Shown in pieces: positions 12,601 to 16,761 of a stretch of DNA of 16,761 bases. Within the stretch, counting starts at the first letter, position 1. Each line of letters starts with the position of its first letter. Made by a program: the position numbers and the translations under genes. Source of the DNA: Phoronis ovalis (Eukaryota; Phoronida; Phoronidae); assembly GCA_028565635.1 (NCBI GenBank), contig JAOXYB010022881.1, positions 1 to 16,761 of the forward strand. Reading direction: 5' to 3'. The notes under the pieces are model-generated. The model made no database searches. It had not been told where the DNA came from and was given only the letters and a program-made list of their open reading frames with translations.

Positions 12601-12733
12601 TTCGTCCTATATTGAAGCGAACCCAGACGGTATACAGTCGTATGGCGATCAACAAGGTTTACAGTCAGAGGAGGGTGAGCTGGGAGGCGAGAGTTTGATA
12701 TTTGATGAAGATGAACCTTGTAGTGCTGTGTAA
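626..12733 (+). CDS. ARHGEF33: ARHGEF33-like Rho guanine nucleotide exchange factor, 14 core exons
   Basis: DH-domain GEFs catalyse GDP release from Rho-family GTPases at membranes or the cytoskeleton. Exons: 615-661 (ATG 626), 3129-3293, 5407-5552, 6005-6198, 6627-6926, 7410-7539, 7744-7882, 8206-8313, 8849-9099, 9523-9666, 9821-10485, 10823-10929, 11212-11393 and 12511-12733. All junctions are GT-AG and keep phase, giving about 929 aa. Seen: coiled coil (about aa 15-112), Ser-rich linker (about 181-280), DH domain (about 283-477; SERKF in CR1, MPAQRIPRY in CR3), then a disordered tail with a basic cluster near 618-628. No PH domain is recognisable. The ARHGEF33 assignment rests on the N-terminal pattern ELK-x-GF-x3-AMQELS-x-IQ plus the DH sequence, including HPDYF after CR3, both recalled from vertebrate ARHGEF33. 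Another DH-only GEF is less likely. The start could also lie upstream, because the frame is open to the first acceptor. Confidence 0.85.
924..960. repeat. Palindromic GGGTCATGACCC and further GGTCA half-sites
   Basis: GGGTCATGACCC (924-935) is a perfect 12-base palindrome, followed by AGGTCA (942-947) and GGGTCA (954-959). These are nuclear-receptor-type half-sites, but GGTCA-rich inverted units are also common debris of repeats in invertebrate genomes. Confidence 0.4.
1934..2170. repeat. Diverged tandem duplication, unit about 125 bp
   Basis: Copy A (about 1934-2048) and copy B (about 2060-2170) share, in order, TCAAAAA-TAAATCATTT, a GCCAGT-TAATT block, GTAAATAAA, TGTTTATGTTT and TGAC-CATTAATTT-A, each offset by about 123-126 bases. 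Several indels show it is old. Confidence 0.65.
2456..2479 (+). promoter_or_regulatory. Candidate internal promoter: E-box/M-box and TATA box
   Basis: TCACATGA at 2456-2463 is an E-box of the M-box type (MiT/TFE class), lying inside a GTCAC...GTGAC inverted repeat. TATATAAA at 2472-2479 is a good TATA box. A start about 30 bases downstream would fall near 2503, leaving a 5' UTR of only about 10 nt before ATG 2513; the second ATG at 2525 would be an alternative. The call depends on the coding-like exon directly downstream. Confidence 0.45.
2513..2605 (+). CDS. ARHGEF33: Candidate alternative first exon of the ARHGEF33-like gene
   Basis: ATG at 2513 (A at -3) opens 31 codons ending in a Ser-rich stretch, DSDEASSINSSQSSY, followed by a GTTAGT donor at 2606 in phase 0. 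Exon 2 at 3129 is also entered in phase 0, so splicing would replace the 12-residue N terminus with 31 residues and give about 948 aa. Codon usage and composition stand out from the surrounding intron. The donor is weaker than consensus, although GTTAGC is used at the end of exon 8. Vertebrate ARHGEF33 likewise has a short polar leader before the coiled coil, as I recall it. Alternative: chance ORF. Confidence 0.5.
2606..3128 (+). other. Intron between alternative exon 1 and exon 2
   Basis: It begins with GTTAGT and ends in a TTTTTGCAG acceptor. I see no exon, RNA gene or repeat. The minus-strand open stretch at 2738-2938 has no promoter, splice or domain support. Confidence 0.5.
3129..3293 (+). 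CDS. ARHGEF33: Exon 2: start of coiled coil, ARHGEF33 signature
   Basis: The exon is bounded by TTTTGCAG and AAG|GTAAAT, 55 codons, phase 0 at both ends. It encodes the segment with LQ-x3-ELK-x-GF and AMQELSKIQ, followed by a charged heptad-like stretch rich in K, E and Q. This N-terminal block is one of the best matches to vertebrate ARHGEF33 and is probably a dimerisation or partner-binding coiled coil. Confidence 0.9.
3294..5406 (+). other. Intron 2, about 2.1 kb
   Basis: Long AT-rich intron from GTAAAT to TTGCAG, splitting the coiled coil between two phase-0 exons. It contains the short degraded repeat at about 3781-4016. I find no exon, RNA gene or complete mobile element in the rest. 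Confidence 0.6.
3781..4016. repeat. Degraded direct repeats, unit about 55 bp
   Basis: CCTGTTG...GGTCA-CC-AAAA-TATA-CTGT...TAAAT occurs at about 3814-3856 and again at about 3869-3911. A partial third copy, TATACCCTATGGTAAA, lies near 3927-3942, and CTATGGTAAAT recurs near 4000-4010. An old minisatellite-like array inside intron 2. Confidence 0.5.
5407..5552 (+). CDS. ARHGEF33: Exon 3: second half of coiled coil
   Basis: TTGCAG acceptor and CCAG|GTAAGA donor enclose 146 nt (48 codons plus two bases; phase 0 in, phase 2 out). The product (about aa 68-115) is Gln/Leu-rich with regularly spaced hydrophobics (FEAVVNQLQEA, LQHQVNSLQQE), continuing the coiled coil. The split codon AG|T joins to exon 4 as Ser. 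Confidence 0.9.
5553..6004 (+). other. Intron 3
   Basis: 452 bases, GTAAGA to TTTGCAG, AT-rich. Nothing recognisable within it. Confidence 0.6.
6005..6198 (+). CDS. ARHGEF33: Exon 4: polar linker with PPPY motif
   Basis: TTTGCAG acceptor and CACG|GTATGA donor enclose 194 nt (phase 2 in, phase 1 out). It encodes about aa 116-180, a low-complexity His/Asn/Ser linker leading to ELTPPPYLSP. PPPY (6135-6146, aa 160-163) fits the PPxY consensus for WW domains such as those of NEDD4-type ubiquitin ligases; the flanking TP and SP could be proline-directed phosphosites. Confidence 0.9.
6199..6626 (+). other. Intron 4
   Basis: 428 bases, GTATGA to TCTAG. An earlier TATAG at 6600 is a decoy acceptor excluded by an immediate in-frame stop. 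Nothing else seen. Confidence 0.6.
6627..6926 (+). CDS. ARHGEF33: Exon 5: serine-rich linker before the DH domain
   Basis: The acceptor is TCTAG ending at 6626. A closer-looking TATAG at 6600 is excluded because it would bring in a TAA immediately. The donor is GATG|GTATAA; 300 nt, phase 1 in and out. About aa 181-280 are acidic/Ser-rich (GEDGYDSDSS) and then Ser/Gly/Lys-rich, probably disordered and phosphorylated. LPPHEQAMRDG leads into the DH domain. Confidence 0.9.
6927..7409 (+). other. Intron 5
   Basis: 483 bases, GTATAA to TTTAG, AT-rich; no feature recognised. Confidence 0.6.
7410..7539 (+). CDS. ARHGEF33: Exon 6: DH domain conserved region 1
   Basis: CTTTAG acceptor and AA|GTAAGT donor enclose 130 nt (phase 1 in, phase 2 out). 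It encodes AQELLESERKF, matching DH CR1 (E-L-[LI]-x-[ST]-E-x-x-[YF]); E294 is the glutamate that contacts switch I in the family. The following helix LWTLLDVFLEPLKES is a typical DH helix 1. Confidence 0.93.
7744..7882 (+). CDS. ARHGEF33: Exon 7: DH domain central helices
   Basis: TTTCAG acceptor and GAT|GTAAGT donor enclose 139 nt (phase 2 in, phase 0 out). It encodes the region around CR2, with a LYEHHCCILKRLEERM helix and GVIGDIFAWFL. This matches the usual DH order: F-x(n)-I-x3-H-x2-LL-x2-L followed by [IL]GD[IL]F. Confidence 0.92.
7883..8205 (+). other. Intron 7
   Basis: 323 bases, GTAAGT to TTGCAG. The minus-strand open stretch at 7772-8161 overlaps exon 7 and this intron and looks like chance. 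Confidence 0.6.
8206..8313 (+). CDS. ARHGEF33: Exon 8: DH domain, F-x2-Y-x2-Y helix
   Basis: TTGCAG acceptor and AAG|GTTAGC donor enclose 36 codons, phase 0 at both ends. IFAVYRTYLNDIP is the DH helix in which the Tyr pattern is conserved (Y-x2-Y). The rest, up to FRKYLK, leads to the loop before CR3. Confidence 0.92.
8314..8848 (+). other. Intron 8
   Basis: 535 bases, GTTAGC to a pyrimidine-rich TTCTTCTTTCAG acceptor, within the DH domain. No exon, repeat or RNA gene seen. Confidence 0.6.
8849..9099 (+). CDS. ARHGEF33: Exon 9: DH conserved region 3 and end of DH domain
   Basis: TTTCAG acceptor (ends 8848); 251 nt to the donor AG|GTATGT at 9100. It encodes DLVQFLLMPAQRIPRYVL, the diagnostic DH CR3 (L-x2-P-[VA]-QR-[IL]-x-RY-x-LLL-x2-LLK), with Ala in the common Val position, then HPDYF and the long last helix. 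A second, stronger donor GTAAGT lies 14 nt upstream at 9086. Only the 9100 donor (phase 2) keeps frame with exon 10. Confidence 0.93.
9193..9306 (+). CDS. ARHGEF33: Candidate alternative last exon (truncated isoform)
   Basis: A TTTACAG acceptor ends at 9192. If the upstream donor at 9086 is used (phase 0), the frame runs 37 codons to TAG at 9304-9306, ending the protein at about 522 aa, with the DH domain complete and the tail lost. The peptide includes VLEAPDEDQNL. The DNA here (about 9218-9260) is unusually GC-rich for this intron, and AATAAA follows at 9410-9415. If joined to the 9100 donor it would reach TGA after about 20 codons, so the two donors predict different fates. It may be a repeat remnant instead. 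Confidence 0.35.
   Translation, partial: EDFSCFCTLPVLEAPDEDQNLIVFLSFQSVTSLILVL
9410..9415 (+). promoter_or_regulatory. Candidate intronic poly(A) signal AATAAA
   Basis: This canonical hexamer lies about 104 nt after the TAG of the candidate alternative last exon, with a GT-rich stretch downstream (near 9430-9445). AATAAA is frequent by chance in AT-rich DNA, so it supports the short isoform only together with that exon. Confidence 0.25.
9523..9666 (+). CDS. ARHGEF33: Exon 10: Ser-rich post-DH segment with DSGIHS
   Basis: TTATAG acceptor and AATAG|GTATTT donor enclose 144 nt (phase 2 in, phase 2 out). It encodes about aa 490-537, Ser-rich. DSGIHS at 9599-9616 (aa 516-521) fits the beta-TrCP phosphodegron D-S-G-x2-S and is the same hexamer as in beta-catenin. 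A PH domain would be expected here in most Dbl-family GEFs but none is seen. Confidence 0.92.
9821..10485 (+). CDS. ARHGEF33: Exon 11: long disordered tail with basic cluster
   Basis: TTGTAG acceptor and TTAG|GTATGG donor enclose the largest exon, 665 nt (phase 2 in, phase 1 out), about aa 538-759. It is hydrophilic and mostly disordered: basic patches RNKNRKK (about 579-585) and KQRRKRQDRSK (about 618-628, NLS-like), a Pro/Arg segment ELPQRP that could bind SH3 domains, and an acidic helix ESLEACLEHLDLDY. It ends in KWRSQGDILG. No catalytic domain is recognised. Confidence 0.92.
10486..10822 (+). other. Intron 11
   Basis: 337 bases, GTATGG to CAATAG. The exon 12 frame remains open back to 10711, but the only upstream acceptor-like site (TTTTAAG at 10722) gives the wrong phase. 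Nothing else seen. Confidence 0.6.
10823..10929 (+). CDS. ARHGEF33: Exon 12: tail
   Basis: TCAATAG acceptor and AAG|GTAAGT donor enclose 107 nt (phase 1 in, phase 0 out). It encodes DDSLDIPSQQHINTILAKSM and a short acidic/polar end. The reading frame is open into the preceding intron, but no upstream acceptor of the right phase supports an extension. Confidence 0.9.
11212..11393 (+). CDS. ARHGEF33: Exon 13: Lys-rich tail and amphipathic basic motif
   Basis: GTTGCAG acceptor and AGGAG|GTATGT donor enclose 182 nt (phase 0 in, phase 2 out). It contains a strongly basic run (KKSKEKKEK), a TPPEAF segment, then KKKSIRDSLKSIFFKR, an amphipathic basic/hydrophobic helix suited to binding acidic phospholipids. 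Vertebrate ARHGEF33, as I recall it, also ends near a similar [FL]-[RK]-x-[LI]-F-x-K-[KR] motif, which would be a second conserved point outside the DH domain. Confidence 0.9.
11484..11509. repeat. Short imperfect TAA/ATA microsatellite
   Basis: Run of TAATAATAACTATAATAATAATAA within the intron after exon 13. Low-complexity sequence only. Confidence 0.6.
11730..11771 (+). CDS. ARHGEF33: Candidate 42-nt in-frame cassette exon
   Basis: The acceptor tract TTTGTTTTCCTAAACATTAG ends at 11729, and a near-perfect donor GTGAGT starts at 11772. The exon is entered in phase 2 and left in phase 2, exactly matching exons 13 and 14, and adds 14 codons (a Ser/Cys-rich SNSCSDLSSYAGNF) without a stop. Including it gives about 943 aa; skipping also keeps frame, so it could be constitutive or alternative. 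Confidence 0.6.
11772..12510 (+). other. Intron before the terminal exon
   Basis: AT-rich, GTGAGT to TTCATAG. No further exon is seen between the cassette and the terminal exon. AATGATGA near 11954 resembles a snoRNA C box but has no matching D box or terminal stem. Confidence 0.55.
12511..12733 (+). CDS. ARHGEF33: Exon 14: terminal coding exon, acidic C terminus ending CSAV
   Basis: TTCATAG acceptor (ends 12510). Entered in phase 2, it encodes 74 residues from NTTSKVVEFSSDPPEEIS to FDEDEPCSAV and a TAA at 12731-12733. A second frame is also open over most of this exon (to TGA at 12696-12698), but it does not join exon 13 in phase. The acidic end with -S-A-V fits a class I PDZ ligand ([ST]-x-[VIL]); CSAV is also formally a CaaX box. 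Confidence 0.88.
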
Positions 12734-12974
12734 ATGTAAAGACTTGCCAAAAGTTTGAAGTTTTACTTTGTCTTTATTTACATTAAATTAGTCTTTTGCC
12801 TAGAACTGAATTGATCTTGTAATATGTTATTTTCAGCTTTAAAGTTTTTATCGTACTGGCCTTCGGAGATCAACTTCATATAAAACGTAGGGTAAATGTA
12901 AGCCAAAATACAGGTCATGTTCAGTTTGTTAAGCTATGAAAGATCGGGAGCATTTTAAGTCAAAAGGTAAATAT

Positions 12975-12996
12975 AGGTCAAGTTTGATTTTGACCT
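12975..12996. repeat. Inverted repeat AGGTCAA / TTGACCT in the 3' UTR
   Basis: AGGTCAA (12975-12981) and TTGACCT (12990-12996) form a perfect 7-bp stem with an 8-base loop. A related GGTCATGTTCAGTTT lies near 12912. It could be an RNA hairpin or a remnant of a GGTCA-type repeat. Confidence 0.45.
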
Positions 12997-13998
12997 GGAT
13001 CACTTTCACATTTATTCTTGAGATCAGCTATTTGTGCCTATATCCAGAAAACTCTGACAGATTGAGACATCTTTGGCATAAACATCTATGTTTATGATGT
13101 TTATAAATCTAATGAGCATATGACCTAATTTTGTTTAAAATGTCCTGATTGTTTCTGTTTGCAATCCAATATTCATATAATGTTCATGTGCATAGGATGT
13201 GGTCAGGTGCAGTTTGATTTTTGCTGCCATGGGTTCAAAATGTAGCCAGCAAGCTATGTTCCCAATGGTCTTCTTGTTAGTAAAGTAGGTTTTTGCGTAT
13301 TGTACATAAAATAAGTAAATATAATGATATTGATGTAATAATAATATTTGTAAACATTTATTAATGTGCAATGCACAACTATTATGAAAATTGTCTTCCT
13401 ACATCTATGTATAAATACCTGTTACAGTACTTGCTTTAAGATCTTTTGTTCTCTCATTGCACACTATAGAACACATTCATGTTATGATGTCGTAGAATCT
13501 CTCTTGCCATGAGGTTGTGATCACTAGTAGGAATGGTTTTAGTTGTGTTCAACTGAAGAATGATCAAAGATATCATTTTTTCTGAATTAACGGGTAACTA
13601 TCTAACACATGTTCATTATCAGAAATCTCTGTTTCCTTTTTAAAAACGTTAGTTGTACTGTATTGAATCTCTTGTGCTTTTGTTATAATTTTATTTGTTT
13701 TATCAACTTTTATAAAATGTTATCCTGTATTCTAAAGTTAATTTCATTCACATTCGTTTTGTTGTATAATTATTAGATTTGCATTATATGCAGGCTTCCC
13801 AACAGCTACTCCTAAAAAGCCAGTCTTATGCATATCTCATTTGTATTGTATTGTGAAAATCTTAATCGAATGCAACATTTTATATTATGCAGTATATATT
13901 GGCTTCTGATGTTGATTAAATTATTACATCAACAGAATATTTTCATTTTTTAAGAAACAGTGACTTTTTTACATTCATTATGATACTTTTATTTTTAA

Positions 13999-14004
13999 AA
14001 TAAA
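13999..14004 (+). terminator. Candidate poly(A) signal AATAAA (proximal)
   Basis: Canonical hexamer about 1.27 kb after the stop codon, with GT-containing sequence 30-60 nt downstream (CTTGTTTGAAATTGG). Chance occurrence is likely at this AT content. Confidence 0.3.
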
Positions 14005-14745
14005 TTATTATTCTATTGTATGATAAGTGATCTTCTTATGACTTGTTTGAAATTGGTTCCTTACAACTGTTTCCTTACAACAAAATAATGCCGTTGTGGT
14101 TTTGTTGTGCATGGGGGCAATTACATTGCGTTCCAATGAAAACCATTTATGCAATCGCCTGAATATATTAAGCCATCACAAGCAGTGAATTAACAAAGAT
14201 AGCCCTGATCTGCAAAATATATACCTAAAAAATACTAATTGGCTAGCTGTAATTGCAAGGATAGAAATAAGTACTAAGCAAGTTGTTTTCAGCGCTTTAA
14301 TGTTGCATTGGTAAAATAATCAAAAAAAAAATATTGCATATGTTTTCTCACTTTGTGTAAATCAATTCTCTGTTATCCCCTTGGTTTTTAGTGTACTTTT
14401 ACATTCAAATTAAACTGCTGTCAAATTACTTATTTTTCTTTTGCATAATACTTGAGTACAACATTTATTGATTTTCAATGCACAATCTTCACATAGTTGT
14501 AATTAAATTATTTTTTGACATGGAATATGTCATCTATTTATCTCTAACACCAGGGATAACTGGAAAGAAATTGTTATTACTAATATATTTGCAGCTAGCA
14601 CAGGAATTCTTGGCAATGATGAGATGGGGACTGAATCGAAGTCCTTTTATTATGCTAGCATCTGATTACCACTTATTTTTTATAACAAGCCTCTAACTTT
14701 TTACCGTATTTTCTTAGACGTGGTGTATGTGCACGTATGTGTTGG

Positions 14746-14751
14746 AATAAA
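14746..14751 (+). terminator. Candidate poly(A) signal AATAAA (distal)
   Basis: Canonical hexamer followed within about 12 nt by GATGTGTAAGATG, a TG-rich downstream element. It sits about 400 bases before the next gene's start codon and is a plausible end of the upstream transcript. Confidence 0.4.
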
Positions 14752-14770
14752 ACCATTCTGATGTGTAAGA

Positions 14771-14953
14771 TGAAGCATAAACACAATGTCCTACTGCTTG
14801 TAAATGATTACTGAAGGAACCTGTTGCCGACGATCTGCTAACATTGTCCTACTTGAAATTGAATTTCTTGGAGGAAGTTGTGATATAAGGTGTACACGCA
14901 AGTACTCACTTAACAAATGTTTTAAATAATTTTATCCGTAGTGTTGTTTTCGA
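14771..14953. other. Intergenic spacer
   Basis: Between the distal poly(A) signal and the bZIP cluster. No ORF, RNA gene or repeat is recognised on either strand. Confidence 0.5.
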
Positions 14954-15046
14954 ACACGTCACAGTGAACGTTAGAGGTCGTTGTTAATTTTCTGACAACA
15001 TAACAGTCACGTTACGTCAATTACAGTGACGTAAACTATGACGTTT
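14954..15046 (+). promoter_or_regulatory. Cluster of four CRE/ATF-type bZIP sites
   Basis: CACGTCA (14955-14961), TTACGTCA (15012-15019), TGACGTAA (15027-15034) and TGACGTTT (15039-15046) all contain the ACGTCA/TGACGT core bound by CREB/ATF and related bZIP proteins. The middle two are exact reverse complements. They lie 100-195 bases upstream of the start codon at 15148. CpG-containing octamers this dense are unlikely by chance in such AT-rich DNA. Confidence 0.55.
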
Positions 15047-15097
15047 TTATCTGTTTTGTCATACAGCGTTCAAACGTGTTACAACATTGCAAAAAGA

Positions 15098-15108
15098 TTT
15101 GGCGGAAA
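15098..15108 (+). promoter_or_regulatory. E2F-like site
   Basis: TTTGGCGGAAA fits the E2F/DP consensus TTTSSCGS and lies 40 bases before the ATG at 15148. A TATATA at 15112-15117 also occurs but is probably too close to the ATG (31-36 bases) to act as a TATA box. Together with the bZIP cluster this looks like a compact TATA-less promoter. Confidence 0.4.
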
Positions 15109-15147
15109 TATTATATATTCAAAGTTTTTCAAGAATTTTTGTTCAAA

Positions 15148-15174
15148 ATGTATGGAATTAATTGTCAACAAACG
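15148..15174 (+). CDS. Exon 1 of the repeat protein
   Basis: MYGINCQQT followed by an ACG|GTAAGA donor, phase 0. The AAAATG start context is favourable and the exon directly follows the CRE/E2F cluster. Very short first coding exon; an upstream non-coding exon is not needed. Confidence 0.65.
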
Positions 15175-16761
15175 GTAAGAATTGTTTGTGCCACATTTTC
15201 TTTTCCGTAACTATAAAATATATAAATTATAACCTGAAAAAAGTTATTTTATAGGACCGAAACTGAAATACCCATAAATGCTATTATTTTTAAAAGTACA
15301 TACACGATTTGTGAAGTTTGACAAGGTCCTAGAAATTCCAGTTGACAAGATGTTATATGATCTACAATTATATAAAATAATTATAAAATCAGTTTTTATC
15401 AATCACTGGTCTAATATAGGTATCAAACGGAACCAAGAAAATATTGCTTAGCGAAGCTATTTTTACACATAATTCTATAAAAGAGAATTTTAGTGATTTA
15501 TTATTTAGTGTTTATTATATATTTTGTACTTTGTTACCATGTTAGTTGCAAAACCTAAAATGTACGGCGAGATATTATTGTTCCTGATCCATGCACAGTG
15601 TTAATCATTGTCGTTTTTATCTTTTCAGGTTATTACTACATCTGGCAATTGTCTCACAACAACATCGGTGAATGTTATTCATGTCTTGGAAGCTTCTCAG
15701 GTATGTAATATGTAAAGCAATGCATTTATATAATTATAATTCTAGGGGCAGTATAATTAGCTATATTGTACACATTTTAATATCAAAACTTTTTCGCAGA
15801 CATTCCCATAACCGATTTACTTTTTATGTAAATATGACTAAAATATGTATGTATGTATACTGTACTAAAAGGTTGCGATGACTGGGAATTAATATTATTT
15901 AAAATCAAAACTGTCGCTTCGAGATCATATCACTCTTTCAATTAAAGTCAATTGTTTTTTTTTAAATTTTATTAGAAACATCAAAAAGATCCAGCCTTGT
16001 GGGGATGCTACACTACAGTTGTAAAAGAGTTAGATCATTTCTGCTCTGTTCACTCATCGGGTTGTAAACCATCCTTGCTAAAACAGGCTGGAAAAGATGC
16101 AAAGATACAGAAGCAGGTATAGATATATATTGTATACATTCGTAGCTATTGTACATGTATTACGCAGTTTTTGAGTAAGACATTCACTACATTTTCTGGT
16201 AAAATGTTCCTTTTGCAAATTCTTGAAGATAAAATTACGATTGGGGATGGAAAACCAGTAAACAGGCGTCCATTTATATTGTAATCAACAATTGGAATGA
16301 AATAGCTATCAGTTCTCTTTCAAGAATGTTCTTTTTTTTCATCAGAAACGTCGCCAAGTCCTAGCTTCATGGGGGTGCTACTCTACTGTCATCAATGAGT
16401 TGAATCATTTCTGTTCTGTTCACTCAACAAATCTTAAGCCTTCATTGTTGAAACAAAGTAGAGATGTAGAGATACAGCACACTCCGAAGCAGGTAGTCAA
16501 ATATTTTCAACACCATAAAGTTTAATATAGTTTTGAAAATGTAAGTCACGCGTATAGAAAGCATATCATATTTTCTGGTTAAATTTCTTGGGGTTAAATT
16601 TTTAAAACCAGTCCTATGAGCATAATTTTAATTTTTGCGAAACCTATAAAATAAGCTAGTAGAGCTACAGAACTAACAAACCTGTACTAAGTTGTATAGG
16701 AAAAATCTTTAGAGATCTTCTCATTGCAGGATCTTGAAGCCCAAGACAGTTATATTTGTGA
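15148..16761 (+). CDS. Unrecognised repeat protein, 5' part (cut by window end)
   Basis: Five exons, all in phase 0: 15148-15174, 15629-15700, 15976-16116, 16346-16492 and 16730-16761 (continues outside). 139 codons are visible. The first 33 residues are Thr/Ser-rich without a clear signal peptide. Then come two tandem repeats of 47 and 49 residues, one per exon, each with WGCY-[ST]-TV, E-L-[DN]-HFCSVHS and KPSLLKQ. The spacing C-x9-H-x-C-x2-H is identical in both and could coordinate zinc; this is inference from residue spacing only. No family is recognised, and no function is proposed. The ATG has an A at -3 (CAAAATG) and the only promoter-like sequence lies just upstream. Confidence 0.75.
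15175..15628 (+). other. Intron 1 of the repeat-protein gene
   Basis: 454 bases, GTAAGA to TTTTCAG, AT-rich; nothing recognised. Confidence 0.55.
15629..15700 (+). CDS. Exon 2 of the repeat protein
   Basis: CTTTTCAG acceptor and CAG|GTATGT donor enclose 24 codons, phase 0 at both ends. It encodes VITTSGNCLTTTSVNVIHVL and EASQ, Thr-rich, one Cys. No domain recognised. Confidence 0.75.
15976..16116 (+). CDS. Exon 3: repeat copy 1
   Basis: ATTAG acceptor after a long T tract and CAG|GTATAG donor enclose 47 codons, phase 0 at both ends. Key residues: W42, C44, H54, C56, H59, then KPSLLKQ at 64-70. It aligns without gaps to exon 4 over the first 37 residues, with 24 identities by eye. Confidence 0.85.
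16346..16492 (+). CDS. Exon 4: repeat copy 2
   Basis: TTTTTTTTCATCAG acceptor and CAG|GTAGTC donor enclose 49 codons, phase 0 at both ends. W89, C91, H101, C103 and H106 match copy 1 exactly in spacing; KPSLLKQ recurs at 111-117. The DNA for HFCSVHS is almost identical in the two copies. Confidence 0.85.
16730..16761 (+). CDS. Exon 5, partial
   Basis: A CTTCTCATTGCAG acceptor opens 10 codons, DLEAQDSYIC, plus two bases before the window ends, in phase 0. The start lies 384 bases after the start of exon 4, close to the 370-base spacing of exons 3 and 4, and Y-x-C falls near the W-G-C position, so it may be a diverged third copy. A weaker acceptor at 16712 would give a different open frame. 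Confidence 0.5.

Larger units (their letters stand above)
12734..14770 (+). other. 3' UTR of the ARHGEF33-like gene (extent inferred)
   Basis: This is AT-rich with no credible ORF on either strand. Candidate poly(A) signals are ATTAAA at 12782-12787, AATAAA at 13999-14004 and AATAAA at 14746-14751; the last has TG-rich sequence just downstream and would give a 3' UTR of about 2 kb. Without transcript data the true end is unknown. Confidence 0.5.

Noticed and set aside
12456-12698. Reading the terminal exon in the frame that is open from 12456
   Set aside because: It does not join exon 13 or the complete 42-nt exon in phase; the other frame does and ends properly at TAA 12733. It is kept only as a speculative alternative.
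13135-13371. Minus-strand 78-codon open stretch in the 3' UTR
   Set aside because: AT-driven composition, no promoter, no splice structure, no recognisable protein.
14478-14696. + strand 72-codon open stretch near the end of the 3' UTR
   Set aside because: Composition resembles the surrounding non-coding DNA and no domain is visible.
15112-15117. TATATA before the second gene as its TATA box
   Set aside because: It lies only about 31-36 bases before the ATG, which would leave almost no 5' UTR.
16712-16729. Alternative acceptor CTTTAG at 16712 for the last visible exon
   Set aside because: Its reading is open, but the CTTCTCATTGCAG acceptor at 16729 has the better pyrimidine tract and CAG end.

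Overview
The window is intron-rich, AT-rich metazoan DNA. Every intron I could define is GT-AG, exons are short and separated by long AT-rich introns, and there are no Shine-Dalgarno-type operons. The main gene is an invertebrate homologue of ARHGEF33, a Rho guanine nucleotide exchange factor. The AT richness and GGTCA-type repeat debris would fit a mollusc-like or other lophotrochozoan genome, but this is only an impression; the species cannot be fixed from the sequence.

Layout. Positions 1-614 hold long homopolymer runs (probably poor sequence) and upstream or intronic DNA. Positions 615-12733 carry the + strand ARHGEF33-like gene in 14 core exons, all phase-consistent, with a stop at 12731-12733. 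The product has an N-terminal coiled coil, a Ser-rich linker, a DH (RhoGEF) domain with no recognisable PH domain, and a long disordered, partly basic tail. It is about 929 residues from the ATG at 626. Positions 12734 to about 14,770 are the 3' UTR with candidate poly(A) signals. A short promoter-like stretch (about 14,950-15,147) with four bZIP/CRE-type sites and an E2F-like site precedes a second + strand gene. That gene starts at 15148 and runs off the window after five exons. I do not recognise its family.

Ordinary ORF finding misses several pieces of the first gene: the correct frame of the last exon; a 42-nt in-frame cassette-like exon (11730-11771); a phase-matched alternative first exon with its own TATA box (2513-2605); and a possible alternative last exon (9193-9306) that would stop just after the DH domain and leave off the regulatory tail. 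The tail carries a DSGIHS hexamer (the beta-catenin-type beta-TrCP degron) and ends in CSAV, which fits a class I PDZ ligand. Together these suggest one GEF whose N terminus, stability and localisation could be set by promoter choice and splicing.

The second gene contains a tandem duplication of one exon plus flanking intron. Each copy encodes a repeat with invariant W-G-C-Y and a C-x9-H-x-C-x2-H pattern that could bind metal. A third, diverged copy may begin at the window edge. This is the best candidate here for something undescribed.
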